Positions 8,236-14,945 of a stretch of DNA of 17,750 bases are shown one piece after another. This stretch comes from Spirochaetota bacterium. Lineage in GTDB: Bacteria > Spirochaetota > UBA4802 > JAFGJZ01. The notes below the pieces were generated by a model that saw only the letters and a program-made list of their open reading frames with translations, made no database searches and was not told where the DNA came from. The DNA lies in NCBI GenBank assembly GCA_022704645.1, contig JAKJGA010000021.1, positions 1 through 17,750 of the forward strand, given 5' to 3'. Each line of letters begins with the position of its first letter. Position 1 is the first letter of the stretch. The translations under genes and the position numbers were made by a program.

Positions 8236-8264
8236 ATACTATATGTTCATGGTTAATTTGTAAA
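8236..8264 (-). promoter_or_regulatory. candidate promoter of the STAS gene
   Basis: On the minus strand TTTACA (8259-8264, 5 of 6 to consensus) and TAGTAT (8236-8241, 4 of 6) are 17 bases apart. They lie directly after the T-run of the upstream terminator and about 22 bases before the STAS start codon. Confidence 0.45.
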
Positions 8265-8296
8265 GAAAAAATTTTACAGCTGAATCAAAGCTGTAA
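8265..8296 (-). terminator. Rho-independent terminator after the RmlD-like gene
   Basis: Arms TTACAGCT and AGCTGTAA (8274-8281 and 8289-8296) form a perfect 8-bp stem with a 7-base loop. On the minus strand it is followed by AATTTTTTC (8265-8273). It lies 10 bases past the stop codon of the RmlD-like gene and ends the tatA-SDR transcript before the STAS gene. Confidence 0.75.
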
Positions 8297-8306
8297 TCAC
8301 TGAAAT

Positions 8307-9158
8307 TTATACAAATTGATGGTAATCTCTCATATATTCTTCGAGAGCTTCCTGCCAGGAGCGCAATTTGATCCCAAGTGCTGTTTCAATTTTTGAAATA
8401 TTTAGGTTGTTGTACAAAATCGGTTCGGAAGCGCTCAGGAAATCGGCATAGTCAACGGGAGTAAATTTTACGATAATATTTTTCCCTGAATGCTTTTCGA
8501 GAAGCTTGTTGCAATAATTAAAAAATTCAAATATATCTGAACCGCCTGAATTAGATGCGTTATATATTCCTGAGATATTTTTATCTATCGCTGAACCTAT
8601 AATAGATGCTGCGTCTTTTGAATATAAAGAGGAAATAATCTGACCCTTGATGAGGCGGGATCCGCTTGAATCTCTGAGAACATCAGTAATAAATGAGTTT
8701 CCCTTACCGTAAATCTGGGGAAATCTTAAGATGACATGATCGCACCCGGATTCAATTATTTTTTTTTCACCGAATAGTTTAGAGTCGCCCATAACGTTTT
8801 GCGGATCGGCAGCGTCAGATTCGGAGTAGGGAATGTTTTCTATTCCGCTATAAACGAAGCTCGAACTGATGTGAATTAGTTTAATGTTGAAATTCTTGCA
8901 GACCTTGGCGATTTCTCCTGCGGCGAAAGAGTTGATGCTGTATGCTTCTTCTCTTTTGTAGGCGCACTCTTCGGCGTTATTCATTTCATCGCAATTAATA
9001 AAAATGGAGGCTTTTGTTTCTTCAGCCAGCTTCGTAAGAAAGTTCGAATCGTTTATACTTCCTCTCGTGCGATCAAAGGCAAAAACCTTAGTCTTCTCCC
9101 GAAGAAGAGGAAGTACACTTTGAGCAAGAAGTGAATCAGAACCTGAAAGAATAATCAT
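8307..9158 (-). CDS. RmlD-like extended SDR lacking the catalytic tyrosine
   Basis: This 283-residue protein follows the RmlD/dTDP-4-dehydrorhamnose reductase pattern: an N-terminal Rossmann strand, an FINC...AEECAYKREEAYSIN segment (53-76), an IHISSSFVYSG strand (95-105), a DPQNVMGDSK block (118-127) and an LRFPQIYGKGN strand (144-154). Two features depart from the family. The nucleotide loop, normally GxxGxLG, reads SGSDSLLAQ (5-13) and has lost two glycines. The YxxxK catalytic tyrosine is Met123 (ATG codon), while Lys127 is kept. A classical reductase reaction is therefore doubtful; it may be a binding or regulatory protein, or use another chemistry. The start ATG overlaps the tatA stop codon (ATGA, 9155-9158), so the two are coupled. 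No rmlA, rmlB or rmlC genes are nearby. A terminator follows. Confidence 0.8.
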   Translation of the reverse strand: MIILSGSDSLLAQSVLPLLREKTKVFAFDRTRGSINDSNFLTKLAEETKASIFINCDEMNNAEECAYKREEAYSINSFAAGEIAKVCKNFNIKLIHISSSFVYSGIENIPYSESDAADPQNVMGDSKLFGEKKIIESGCDHVILRFPQIYGKGNSFITDVLRDSSGSRLIKGQIISSLYSKDAASIIGSAIDKNISGIYNASNSGGSDIFEFFNYCNKLLEKHSGKNIIVKFTPVDYADFLSASEPILYNNLNISKIETALGIKLRSWQEALEEYMRDYHQFV

Positions 9159-9346
9159 GCTTTTTTGCTTTTCTTATTCGTTTTAGTTTCTTCGGTTTCA
9201 CTTGAATCGTCGCCGTTCATCGCTTTTTTGAAGTCTCTTATACCCGAACCTATTTCTCTGGCAATTCTCGGGATTTTACCGGCTCCGAAAACAAAAAGTA
9301 TTATTAAAAAGATTACTACTAGCTCTCCGAATCCAGGCATACTCAT
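9155..9346 (-). CDS. tatA: Sec-independent translocase protein TatA/TatE
   Basis: This 63-residue protein is a canonical TatA: a short N terminus, a GFGEL motif with the conserved Glu at the membrane boundary, one hydrophobic helix (about 7-20), the FGAGKIP hinge, an amphipathic helix (IAREIGSGIRDFKKAM) and a charged Ser/Glu/Lys tail. Its length and architecture are normal. TatA forms the pore-like assembly that exports folded proteins with twin-arginine signals. The start ATG at 9344-9346 is chosen because GGGGTGA (9351-9357 on the minus strand) lies four bases upstream; a TTG start at 9392-9394 would add 16 residues before the motif with no ribosome binding site. It is coupled to the downstream RmlD-like gene by a 4-base overlap. 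TatC is not in the window. Confidence 0.92.
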   Translation of the reverse strand: MSMPGFGELVVIFLIILFVFGAGKIPRIAREIGSGIRDFKKAMNGDDSSETEETKTNKKSKKA

Positions 9347-9350
9347 ATAA

Positions 9351-9357
9351 TCACCCC
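9351..9357 (-). promoter_or_regulatory. Shine-Dalgarno site deciding the tatA start
   Basis: GGGGTGA on the minus strand lies four bases before the ATG at 9344-9346. The same GGGGTGA element precedes the HEAT-repeat gene at the right end of the window, suggesting a normal variant in this genome. Confidence 0.6.
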
Positions 9358-9424
9358 ATAAGAACAGAGACGCTGAAATGTCGATTTTTGTCAAATCAAA
9401 CTTATGCGCGCTGATTGAGCGTTT

Positions 9425-9874
9425 CTACTCGAGCTTTGCTTTTATTACTAGGTTTAAGGTTTGATTTATTATGTTAAAATGAGACATAATTATATAATTG
9501 ATTTGATTCCTATCCCGTTTCTTAATATGAAAATCGAAAAAGCGTTCGATGTTTTGATTATTGTTTAGAAAATTCAAAATAAAATCGCTAAGCATTCTTG
9601 ATATCGATAATTTCGCAATTTTTCTGATGTCAAGTAAAGATTCATATGTACTAGGGTCTGTGTTGTAGTGAACTAGAGCGTATTCTCCTCCGCGATTTTG
9701 ATATTTCACGGATGAGAAAATCTTTACCTTGTTAAGGGATAGCTGCTGTTTGATCATTTCCATTAATATTCTTTCTATTACTTTTGATATTGTGGTTCTA
9801 TTTTTCTGCGATAATCCTGAAATATGAGATAACGCATTTTTGTTGATTAGTACCGTTGATTTTATTTTTGTCAT
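9425..9874 (-). CDS. putative tandem ribbon-helix-helix protein
   Basis: This 149-residue basic protein has no signal peptide, and I do not recognise it by family name. By eye it contains two units with the strand-helix-helix layout of ribbon-helix-helix (CopG/Arc-like) DNA-binding domains. Unit one is residues 5-41: strand STVLIN, then helices ending TISKVIERILMEMI. Unit two is residues 64-103: strand EYALVHYN, then helices ending SISRMLSDFILNFL. The second helices align well. RHH proteins usually act as dimers, so a tandem copy could form the DNA-binding unit within one chain. The rest (104-149) is Asn/Ile-rich. Translation is well supported: GAGGAG lies five bases before the ATG. The gene is divergent from hrcA, and an inverted repeat overlaps its ribosome binding site, which would suit autoregulation. 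The function is inferred and uncertain. Confidence 0.6.
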   Translation of the reverse strand: MTKIKSTVLINKNALSHISGLSQKNRTTISKVIERILMEMIKQQLSLNKVKIFSSVKYQNRGGEYALVHYNTDPSTYESLLDIRKIAKLSISRMLSDFILNFLNNNQNIERFFDFHIKKRDRNQINYIIMSHFNIINQTLNLVIKAKLE

Positions 9875-9882
9875 AAATACTC

Positions 9883-9925
9883 CTCAGAATTTATTACGTA
9901 AGCTCTGAGAAGTTTTTTTATTTTT
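9883..9925. promoter_or_regulatory. inverted repeat with central TTACGTAA and T-tract, possible operator or terminator
   Basis: CTCAGA (9883-9888) and TCTGAG (9904-9909) are perfect inverted arms 15 bases apart, with the palindrome TTACGTAA (9894-9901) between them. The left arm overlaps the ribosome binding site (ctcctc, 9880-9885) of the minus-strand RHH-like gene. On the plus strand the right arm is followed by AAGTTTTTTTATTTTTTTT, which is also terminator-like and could shield the heat-shock promoter from read-through. Which role is real cannot be told from sequence. Confidence 0.4.
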
Positions 9926-9976
9926 TTTGTTTTATTGGAAATTTATCTGAATCTTTAATCTACTCGATTAAAAAAC

Positions 9977-10005
9977 TTGACGCTCTAGGGTGGTCTTATT
10001 ATATT
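9977..10005 (+). promoter_or_regulatory. sigma70-type promoter of the hrcA operon
   Basis: TTGACG (9977-9982) and TATATT (10000-10005) are each 5 of 6 to consensus and are separated by the ideal 17 bases. Transcription should start near 10012, inside the CIRCE element, so bound HrcA would block polymerase directly. Confidence 0.8.
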
Positions 10006-10006
10006 G

Positions 10007-10033
10007 TTAGCACTCCCATATTTTGAGTGCTGA
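10007..10033 (+). promoter_or_regulatory. CIRCE operator (HrcA binding site)
   Basis: TTAGCACTC (10007-10015), a 9-base spacer and GAGTGCTGA (10025-10033) match the CIRCE consensus TTAGCACTC-N9-GAGTGCTAA at 17 of 18 arm positions. It lies between the -10 box and the hrcA start, the usual place in HrcA-repressed heat-shock operons. No second copy was seen before grpE, dnaK or dnaJ. Confidence 0.95.
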
Positions 10034-10042
10034 TAGGTATGT

Positions 10043-11074
10043 ATGAGAGCTGTAACTGAAAGAGAATCAGAAGTGTTAAAATCGATTGTGCAGGAATATA
10101 TCGCTACAGGGCGGCCGGTAGGGTCACGTTCTTTTGTTCAAAAATATTCCTTCAGCATTTCTCCTGCAACTATGAGAAACATTATGTATGATCTTGAGTC
10201 ATTAGGTTTTCTAACTCATCCGCATACTTCTGCAGGAAGAATTCCTACGGATACCGGGTATAGATATTTTGTTGATTTTCTTTCTGATTCTTACGATATC
10301 AGCGATCTAGACTATGGTTATATCCGTGATGATTTCATGCGCAGCGAAGTGCACCTGGATAAAATGTTCATGTCGATTACAAAAATGCTTTCTTCTGTTT
10401 CAAGGCTTGCAGGTATTGTTTTAACTCCTAATCCTGATTTTACTGCTGTAAAGCAGATTGAGCTTGTATCCATTGATCCTGAAACAGTACTCCTTATTAT
10501 TGTTACCAGAACAGGTGTTGTGATAAATAAAAAAATAGCAATTTCCGAAAGAGTAACAAGAGATATATTGTTTTCAACTTCGAATATCTTATCCAGTGAA
10601 TTTGCCGGTTTTTCTATATATGATATCAAAACAGACATTCTCGGAAAAATGAGACAGAAGTATTCTGGTTCAGATGAACAGATATGTCTTGATGTAGTTG
10701 AGTTAGCCTTGAATTCGATAAATGAGCAGGATATTTTTATTGAAGGAATTGAAAACATTCTGCATATTCCTGATATGATTGAGAAGGAAGTTTTAACTTC
10801 TTTTCTCCGCCTTATCGAAGAAAAGAAAAATTTAGCAGAAATTATGCAGAGAACAATGGATTCTGATTCTGTTCAGACATTTATCGGTTCAGAAATCGAT
10901 AACAGTTATGTTGTCGGATGCAGTCTTGTCGCGTGTTGTTATAAAATAGGAAATAAAAACGCGGGAGTTCTGGGCGTTATTGGCCCGACCCGCATGGATT
11001 ATAGAAAGGTTGTTCCTCTTGTCGATTATACCGGCAGGCTTGTGACAAACTTTCTTTCAAATGTATCAAGATAG
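10043..11074 (+). CDS. hrcA: heat-inducible transcription repressor HrcA
   Basis: HrcA is the dimeric repressor that binds CIRCE and needs the GroE chaperonin to stay active, so that unfolded proteins derepress the operon. This 343-residue protein has the normal length. The N-terminal winged helix is clear: TERESEVLKSIVQEYIATG, then PVGSRSF and SPATMRNIMYDLE, then HTSAGRIPTDTGYRYFVD (residues about 3-78). The remainder is the GAF-like and inserted dimerising domains, ending in VLGVIGPTRMDYRKVVPLVDY near the C terminus. It is the first gene of the operon directly behind the CIRCE site, so it represses itself. The ATG at 10043 is preceded by AGG five bases upstream. An ATG four bases earlier is in another frame and stops within a few codons. 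GrpE follows after 12 bases. Confidence 0.97.
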   Translation: MRAVTERESEVLKSIVQEYIATGRPVGSRSFVQKYSFSISPATMRNIMYDLESLGFLTHPHTSAGRIPTDTGYRYFVDFLSDSYDISDLDYGYIRDDFMRSEVHLDKMFMSITKMLSSVSRLAGIVLTPNPDFTAVKQIELVSIDPETVLLIIVTRTGVVINKKIAISERVTRDILFSTSNILSSEFAGFSIYDIKTDILGKMRQKYSGSDEQICLDVVELALNSINEQDIFIEGIENILHIPDMIEKEVLTSFLRLIEEKKNLAEIMQRTMDSDSVQTFIGSEIDNSYVVGCSLVACCYKIGNKNAGVLGVIGPTRMDYRKVVPLVDYTGRLVTNFLSNVSR

Positions 11075-11086
11075 TAAGGTGAGATA

Positions 11087-11713
11087 ATGAAGAAAGAAGA
11101 AAGAGAAGAAGAGAAGATTGAAGAATCAACTGAAAGCGTTCAGTCTGAAACCGGATGTGATGCTTCGATTAATGAGTCTTGTGCAGATTCGGAGTGTTCA
11201 TGTTCAAATGAAGCTGAAATGCTTAAGGCTGAATTGTGCAAAAAAGATCAGGAAATCGCATCTCTAAAAGATGTTCTCCTTAGAAATAAGGCTGATTTCG
11301 ACAATTTTAGAAAACGTATAGCTAAAACTGAAGAACAGAATAAGAAAATGTCTGTAGTTGGAATTGCGGGTGAGATAATAAAGATCAATGATGATTTAAT
11401 CCGCACAGTTGAAGCTGCAAATTCTATGTCGGCCGAATCTTCTGCTGATGATGTAAAAAAGGCATTCAGTGAAGGTGTTGTTATTATTTCCAAAGAAATT
11501 GCAACTTTGCTTCAAAAGCATTTTATTTCTGAAATAGAGGCAGAGAATTGTCCATTTGATCCGAATTTTCATGAAGCTGTTGAAATTGATATGCAGGACG
11601 GCATAGAGACTGATACGGTTACAAAAGTATATCAGAAAGGATATAAGCTTGAAGATTTTGTAATAAGAAGCGCCAAAGTGAAGGTTTCAAAACCTTTGCC
11701 GAAGCAGAACTGA
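11087..11713 (+). CDS. grpE: nucleotide exchange factor GrpE
   Basis: GrpE dimerises through a long coiled coil and releases ADP from DnaK. This 208-residue protein has an acidic, low-complexity N terminus (1-45), a long helix with LLRNKADFDNFRKR (about 64-77), a four-helix region and the C-terminal beta domain with FDPNFHEAVE, VYQKGYKLEDFVIRSAKVKVS (last 40 residues). The N-terminal tail is unusual in carrying a cysteine cluster (Cys24, Cys32, Cys37, Cys39, with Cys51 at the start of the helix). The start ATG has AAGGTGA four bases upstream. It lies 12 bases after hrcA and 26 bases before dnaK, so it belongs to the heat-shock operon. Confidence 0.96.
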   Translation: MKKEEREEEKIEESTESVQSETGCDASINESCADSECSCSNEAEMLKAELCKKDQEIASLKDVLLRNKADFDNFRKRIAKTEEQNKKMSVVGIAGEIIKINDDLIRTVEAANSMSAESSADDVKKAFSEGVVIISKEIATLLQKHFISEIEAENCPFDPNFHEAVEIDMQDGIETDTVTKVYQKGYKLEDFVIRSAKVKVSKPLPKQN

Positions 11714-11739
11714 TAAAATAAATTATTAAGGAGATTTTT

Positions 11740-13674
11740 ATGAGCAAAATAATCGGTATTGACCTCGGAACCTCAAATTCATGTGTTTCCGTAATGGTAG
11801 GCGGTGAGCCGATTGTCATTCAGAATTCAGAAGGACAGAGAACAACTCCTTCAATCGTTGCGTACACTGAAAAAGGGGAAAGACTTGTAGGTCAGGTCGC
11901 AAAGAATCAGATTATTACGAATCCTGAAAATACAATCCGTTCTGTTAAAAGATTTATGGGACGTGCATTTTCTGAAATTACAGAAGAGAAGAAACTTGTT
12001 CCTTATGATATCGAAGATGACGGTAAGAACGGCGTTAATGTGAAAACCGTTTCTGGCAAGTTTTCACCTCAGGAGATTTCTGCCCGCATTTTGCAGAAGA
12101 TGAAGCAGACAGCAGAGGATTATCTTGGTGAACCCGTAACAAAGGCGGTTATAACGGTTCCTGCTTATTTTAACGATTCACAGCGTCAGGCAACAAAGGA
12201 TGCCGGTAAAATAGCCGGTCTTGAAGTTGAACGTATAATAAACGAGCCGACAGCTGCTGCTTTGGCATACGGTCTGGATAAGGCTAAGAAAAATCATAAG
12301 ATCGTTGTTTATGATTTGGGCGGAGGAACTTTTGACGTTTCTGTTCTTGAGCTTGGCGACGGAGTCTTTGAAGTAAAATCAACTAACGGAAACACTCATC
12401 TCGGCGGTGACGATTTTGACCTTAGAATAATGCAGTGGCTTATTGACGAATTCAAGAAGCAGACAGGTATTGATGTTTCAAAAGACAAGATGGCTCTTCA
12501 GCGTCTTAAAGAATCTGCCGAAAAAGCAAAAATCGAGCTTTCTAATAAAATGGAAACTGAGATTAATATTCCGTTTTTGACAGCGGATCAGAGCGGTCCA
12601 AAGCATCTTGTAATAAATCTTTCAAGATCAAAATTTGAACAGATGTGCGGTGATCTTATCGAGTCTTCGGCTGAACCTTGTCATCTTGCGCTTAAAGATG
12701 CGGGTCTCACTGCTGCCGACATTGATGAAGTAATTCTCGTAGGCGGTTCAACGCGTATTCCTGCGGTTCAGGAACTAGTAAAACGGATTTTTGGAAAAGA
12801 GCCTCATAAGGGAGTTAATCCTGATGAAGTTGTAGCTGTAGGTGCCGGTATCCAAGGCGGAGTTCTTGCCGGAGATGTTCATGATGTTCTTCTTCTTGAC
12901 GTTACACCTCTTTCTCTCGGTATCGAAACCCTCGGCGGTGTAATGACAAAACTTATCGAAAGAAACACAACCATTCCGACAAGAAAGAGCCAGATATTTT
13001 CAACAGCGTCTGACAATCAGCCTGCTGTAACAATTCATGTTCTTCAGGGTGAACGCCAGCTTGCTGCGCAGAACAGAACTCTCGGACGTTTTGAGCTTTC
13101 TGATATTCCGCCTGCACCAAGAGGTGTTCCGCAGGTTGAAGTAACTTTTGATATTGATGCTAACGGTATTGTTCACGTTTCAGCCAAAGATCTCGGAACA
13201 GGTAAAGAGCAGAAGATCAGAATTGAATCTTCAAGCGGATTGAACGAAGATGAGATCAATAAAATGGTTAGAGATGCAGAAGCTCATGCTGATGAGGATA
13301 AAAAGGCAAAAGAGCTTATTGAGCTTAAGAATGAATCGGACAATATGATTTATTCGGTTGAAAAGCTTCTGAAAGATAACGCTTCTAAGGTTGAAGCTGC
13401 CGAAAAGGAACAGATTGAGAAAGAAATTGTTAATCTCAGATCTGCTCTTGAATCAAATGATGTCGAAAGAATCAAAACTGCGAAAACCGCATTTGAAACT
13501 GCGAGCCATAAGTTTGCAGAACGCATGTACAAGGAAGCTGGATCTGCTCAGCAGAATGCCGGTGCCCAGCAGAATTCTGAAGCCGGATCTTCTTCCGATG
13601 GCAATGCTTCAAAATCTGATGACGGTAAAGTTTACGATGCGGATTATGAAGTTGTTGATGAGGATAAAAAATAA
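11740..13674 (+). CDS. dnaK: molecular chaperone DnaK (Hsp70)
   Basis: DnaK is the ATP-driven Hsp70 that binds exposed hydrophobic segments and works with DnaJ and GrpE in the cytoplasm. The 644 residues are full length. Visible signatures are IIGIDLGTSNSCV at the N terminus, VPAYFNDSQRQATKDAGKIAGL, NEPTAAALAYG, the phosphate loop YDLGGGTFDVSVLE, ILVGGSTRIPAV, the linker DVLLLDVTPLSLGIETLGG leading to the substrate domain, and a helical lid. The tail is low in complexity (QQNAGAQQNSEAGSSSDG) and ends YEVVDEDKK, an EEVKD-like end. Translation starts at an ATG with AAGGAG seven bases upstream. It is the third gene of the CIRCE-controlled operon. Two hairpins separate it from dnaJ. Confidence 0.98.
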   Translation: MSKIIGIDLGTSNSCVSVMVGGEPIVIQNSEGQRTTPSIVAYTEKGERLVGQVAKNQIITNPENTIRSVKRFMGRAFSEITEEKKLVPYDIEDDGKNGVNVKTVSGKFSPQEISARILQKMKQTAEDYLGEPVTKAVITVPAYFNDSQRQATKDAGKIAGLEVERIINEPTAAALAYGLDKAKKNHKIVVYDLGGGTFDVSVLELGDGVFEVKSTNGNTHLGGDDFDLRIMQWLIDEFKKQTGIDVSKDKMALQRLKESAEKAKIELSNKMETEINIPFLTADQSGPKHLVINLSRSKFEQMCGDLIESSAEPCHLALKDAGLTAADIDEVILVGGSTRIPAVQELVKRIFGKEPHKGVNPDEVVAVGAGIQGGVLAGDVHDVLLLDVTPLSLGIETLGGVMTKLIERNTTIPTRKSQIFSTASDNQPAVTIHVLQGERQLAAQNRTLGRFELSDIPPAPRGVPQVEVTFDIDANGIVHVSAKDLGTGKEQKIRIESSSGLNEDEINKMVRDAEAHADEDKKAKELIELKNESDNMIYSVEKLLKDNASKVEAAEKEQIEKEIVNLRSALESNDVERIKTAKTAFETASHKFAERMYKEAGSAQQNAGAQQNSEAGSSSDGNASKSDDGKVYDADYEVVDEDKK

Positions 13675-13679
13675 CCATT

Positions 13680-13702
13680 CAGGCGGCGTTTGCCGCCTGT
13701 TT
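13680..13702 (+). terminator. strong hairpin after dnaK, likely partial terminator or mRNA stabiliser
   Basis: CAGGCGGC (13680-13687) and GCCGCCTG (13692-13699) form a perfect GC-rich 8-bp stem with a 4-base loop, 5 bases beyond the dnaK stop codon. It is followed only by TTTAATT, a weak U-tract. Read-through to dnaJ is likely, so it may lower dnaJ expression relative to dnaK or protect the dnaK mRNA end. Confidence 0.65.
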
Positions 13703-13706
13703 AATT

Positions 13707-13725
13707 AAATGCGTTCCGCATTTTT
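13707..13725 (+). terminator. second small hairpin before dnaJ
   Basis: AAATGCG (13707-13713) and CGCATTT (13717-13723) form a 7-bp stem with a 3-base loop, followed by TT and then the dnaJ ribosome binding site at 13728-13731. The run of five T at 13721-13725 gives it a terminator look. It ends 2-4 bases from the Shine-Dalgarno sequence, so it could also affect dnaJ translation. Confidence 0.4.
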
Positions 13726-13727
13726 AT

Positions 13728-13731
13728 GGAG
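13728..13731 (+). promoter_or_regulatory. Shine-Dalgarno site deciding the dnaJ start
   Basis: GGAG lies seven bases before a TTG codon at 13739-13741. The resulting N terminus MAKRDYYEILGV matches the DnaJ family, which supports TTG over the ATG at 13709, which is inside a hairpin. Confidence 0.7.
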
Positions 13732-13738
13732 AAAGACT

Positions 13739-14839
13739 TTGGCTAAAAGAGATTATTATGAGATACTCGGTGTTGCGAAGAGTGCTAACGATGATGAGAT
13801 TAAATCAGCGTACCGTAAGCTCGCGTTAAAATATCATCCGGATAGAAATAAGGGAAATGCCGAGGCTGAAGAAAAATTCAAGGAAGCAACCGAAGCGTAT
13901 GAAGTATTGAGAGACTCTAAGAAACGGGCGCAGTATGATCAGTTCGGTCATGAAGGTGTCGGGAATTTTGACGGTTTCGGTAAAGGTGCATACCGCGATT
14001 TTTCGGATATTTTCGGAGACTTTGATTTCGGCGACATATTTGAAGGATTTTTCGGCTCAGGTTTTTCTTCGCGCGGAAAGCGGCAGAAACGCGGATCCGA
14101 TTTGCAATACGATTTAGCAGTAGAACTTGAAGAGGCCGCAACTGGAAAGGAAATTCAGATTGAAATTCCGCGTCACGAACCGTGTACTTCGTGCGAGGGG
14201 ACTGGTGCTGCATCCGGCTCAAAACCAATCACTTGTCCTGTTTGTAATGGTGCTGGTCAAATCCGTCAGGCTCAGGGATTTTTTTCTGTTACACAGACAT
14301 GTTATAAATGCCATGGTCAGGGTAAAATAATTTCTTCACCCTGCAAATCTTGTAACGGAACAGGGCTTATTGCGAAGAAACGCAAAATAACTATTAAAAT
14401 TCCGGCAGGTGTTGAATCGGGTTCACGCTTGAAAATAACGGGTGAAGGTGAACATGCTCAGGGTGGAGGAATACCCGGAGATCTTTATGTTTTAATTCAT
14501 GTTAAAAAACATAAATATTTTGAAAGGAGCGGAAATGATCTAGTCTGTACGGTCGATATATCCTTTCCTCTTGCTGTCATCGGCGGTGATATTGAAGTGC
14601 CTACAATCTATAATCAGACACTGAAGATGAAAATTCCGCAGGGGACAGAGAATAATCAGATTTTCCGGCTTCGAGGAAGCGGAATGCCTTACATCGGTTC
14701 TCATGGAAAAGGTGATTTGCTTGTAAGAATAAATGTGACTGTTCCTAAAAAGATTAATGCAAGGCAAAAAGAGCTTTTGAAAGAATTTGCAGATATAAGC
14801 GGTGAATCATTGAAAGGTGAAATGAGGCAGTTCTATTGA
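13739..14839 (+). CDS. dnaJ: co-chaperone DnaJ (Hsp40)
   Basis: DnaJ delivers unfolded clients to DnaK and stimulates its ATPase. With a TTG start the protein is 366 residues and begins MAKRDYYEILGV, as expected for the family. Domain order is a J domain (about 4-70) with HPD at 33-35, a Gly/Phe-rich linker (about 75-118), four CxxCxGxG zinc motifs (Cys149/152, 166/169, 188/191, 202/205) and the C-terminal substrate domains with GDLYV and the GSGMP segment. All eight zinc cysteines are present, so it is a complete type I DnaJ. It is the last gene of the hrcA operon, separated from dnaK by two hairpins. I see no strong terminator in the AT-rich 90 bases after it. Confidence 0.97.
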   Translation: MAKRDYYEILGVAKSANDDEIKSAYRKLALKYHPDRNKGNAEAEEKFKEATEAYEVLRDSKKRAQYDQFGHEGVGNFDGFGKGAYRDFSDIFGDFDFGDIFEGFFGSGFSSRGKRQKRGSDLQYDLAVELEEAATGKEIQIEIPRHEPCTSCEGTGAASGSKPITCPVCNGAGQIRQAQGFFSVTQTCYKCHGQGKIISSPCKSCNGTGLIAKKRKITIKIPAGVESGSRLKITGEGEHAQGGGIPGDLYVLIHVKKHKYFERSGNDLVCTVDISFPLAVIGGDIEVPTIYNQTLKMKIPQGTENNQIFRLRGSGMPYIGSHGKGDLLVRINVTVPKKINARQKELLKEFADISGESLKGEMRQFY

Positions 14840-14945
14840 TTTAGAATAATTTAGAAAATAATCGGAACTTTTTTGTTTAATAATTGGTTTACTAATAGAT
14901 TTATATATCGGATCTTGACTATCAATATTAATTGTGAGGGAATCT

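Noticed and set aside
178..9346. TatD and TatA as parts of one Tat operon
   Set aside because: They are 8 kb apart, in separate units, and TatD is not part of Tat transport.
9347..9394. Longer TatA from a TTG at 9392-9394
   Set aside because: No ribosome binding site there; the GGGGTGA before the ATG at 9344-9346 and the normal TatA N terminus favour the shorter form.
9366..9394. Perfect TTGACA (minus strand, 9389-9394) as a tatA -35 box
   Set aside because: No -10-like sequence occurs at 16-18 bases spacing; the stretch there reads GTCTCT.
9415..9427. Small hairpin as terminator of the RHH-like gene
   Set aside because: The stem is only about 4 bp (CGCT/AGCG) and no T-run follows on the minus strand.
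13391..13708. Overlapping frames inside dnaK, dnaJ, hrcA and the TPR gene
   Set aside because: They lie inside strongly conserved genes, have biased composition typical of shadow frames and lack ribosome binding sites.
13709..13738. DnaJ start at ATG 13709
   Set aside because: The ATG lies inside a hairpin without a ribosome binding site, and the extra ten residues do not fit DnaJ.
14840..14945. Promoter for the second lipoprotein using TTGACT near 14914
   Set aside because: No -10 follows at a usable spacing before the start codon; other TTG-containing hexamers in the gap are too weak to call.
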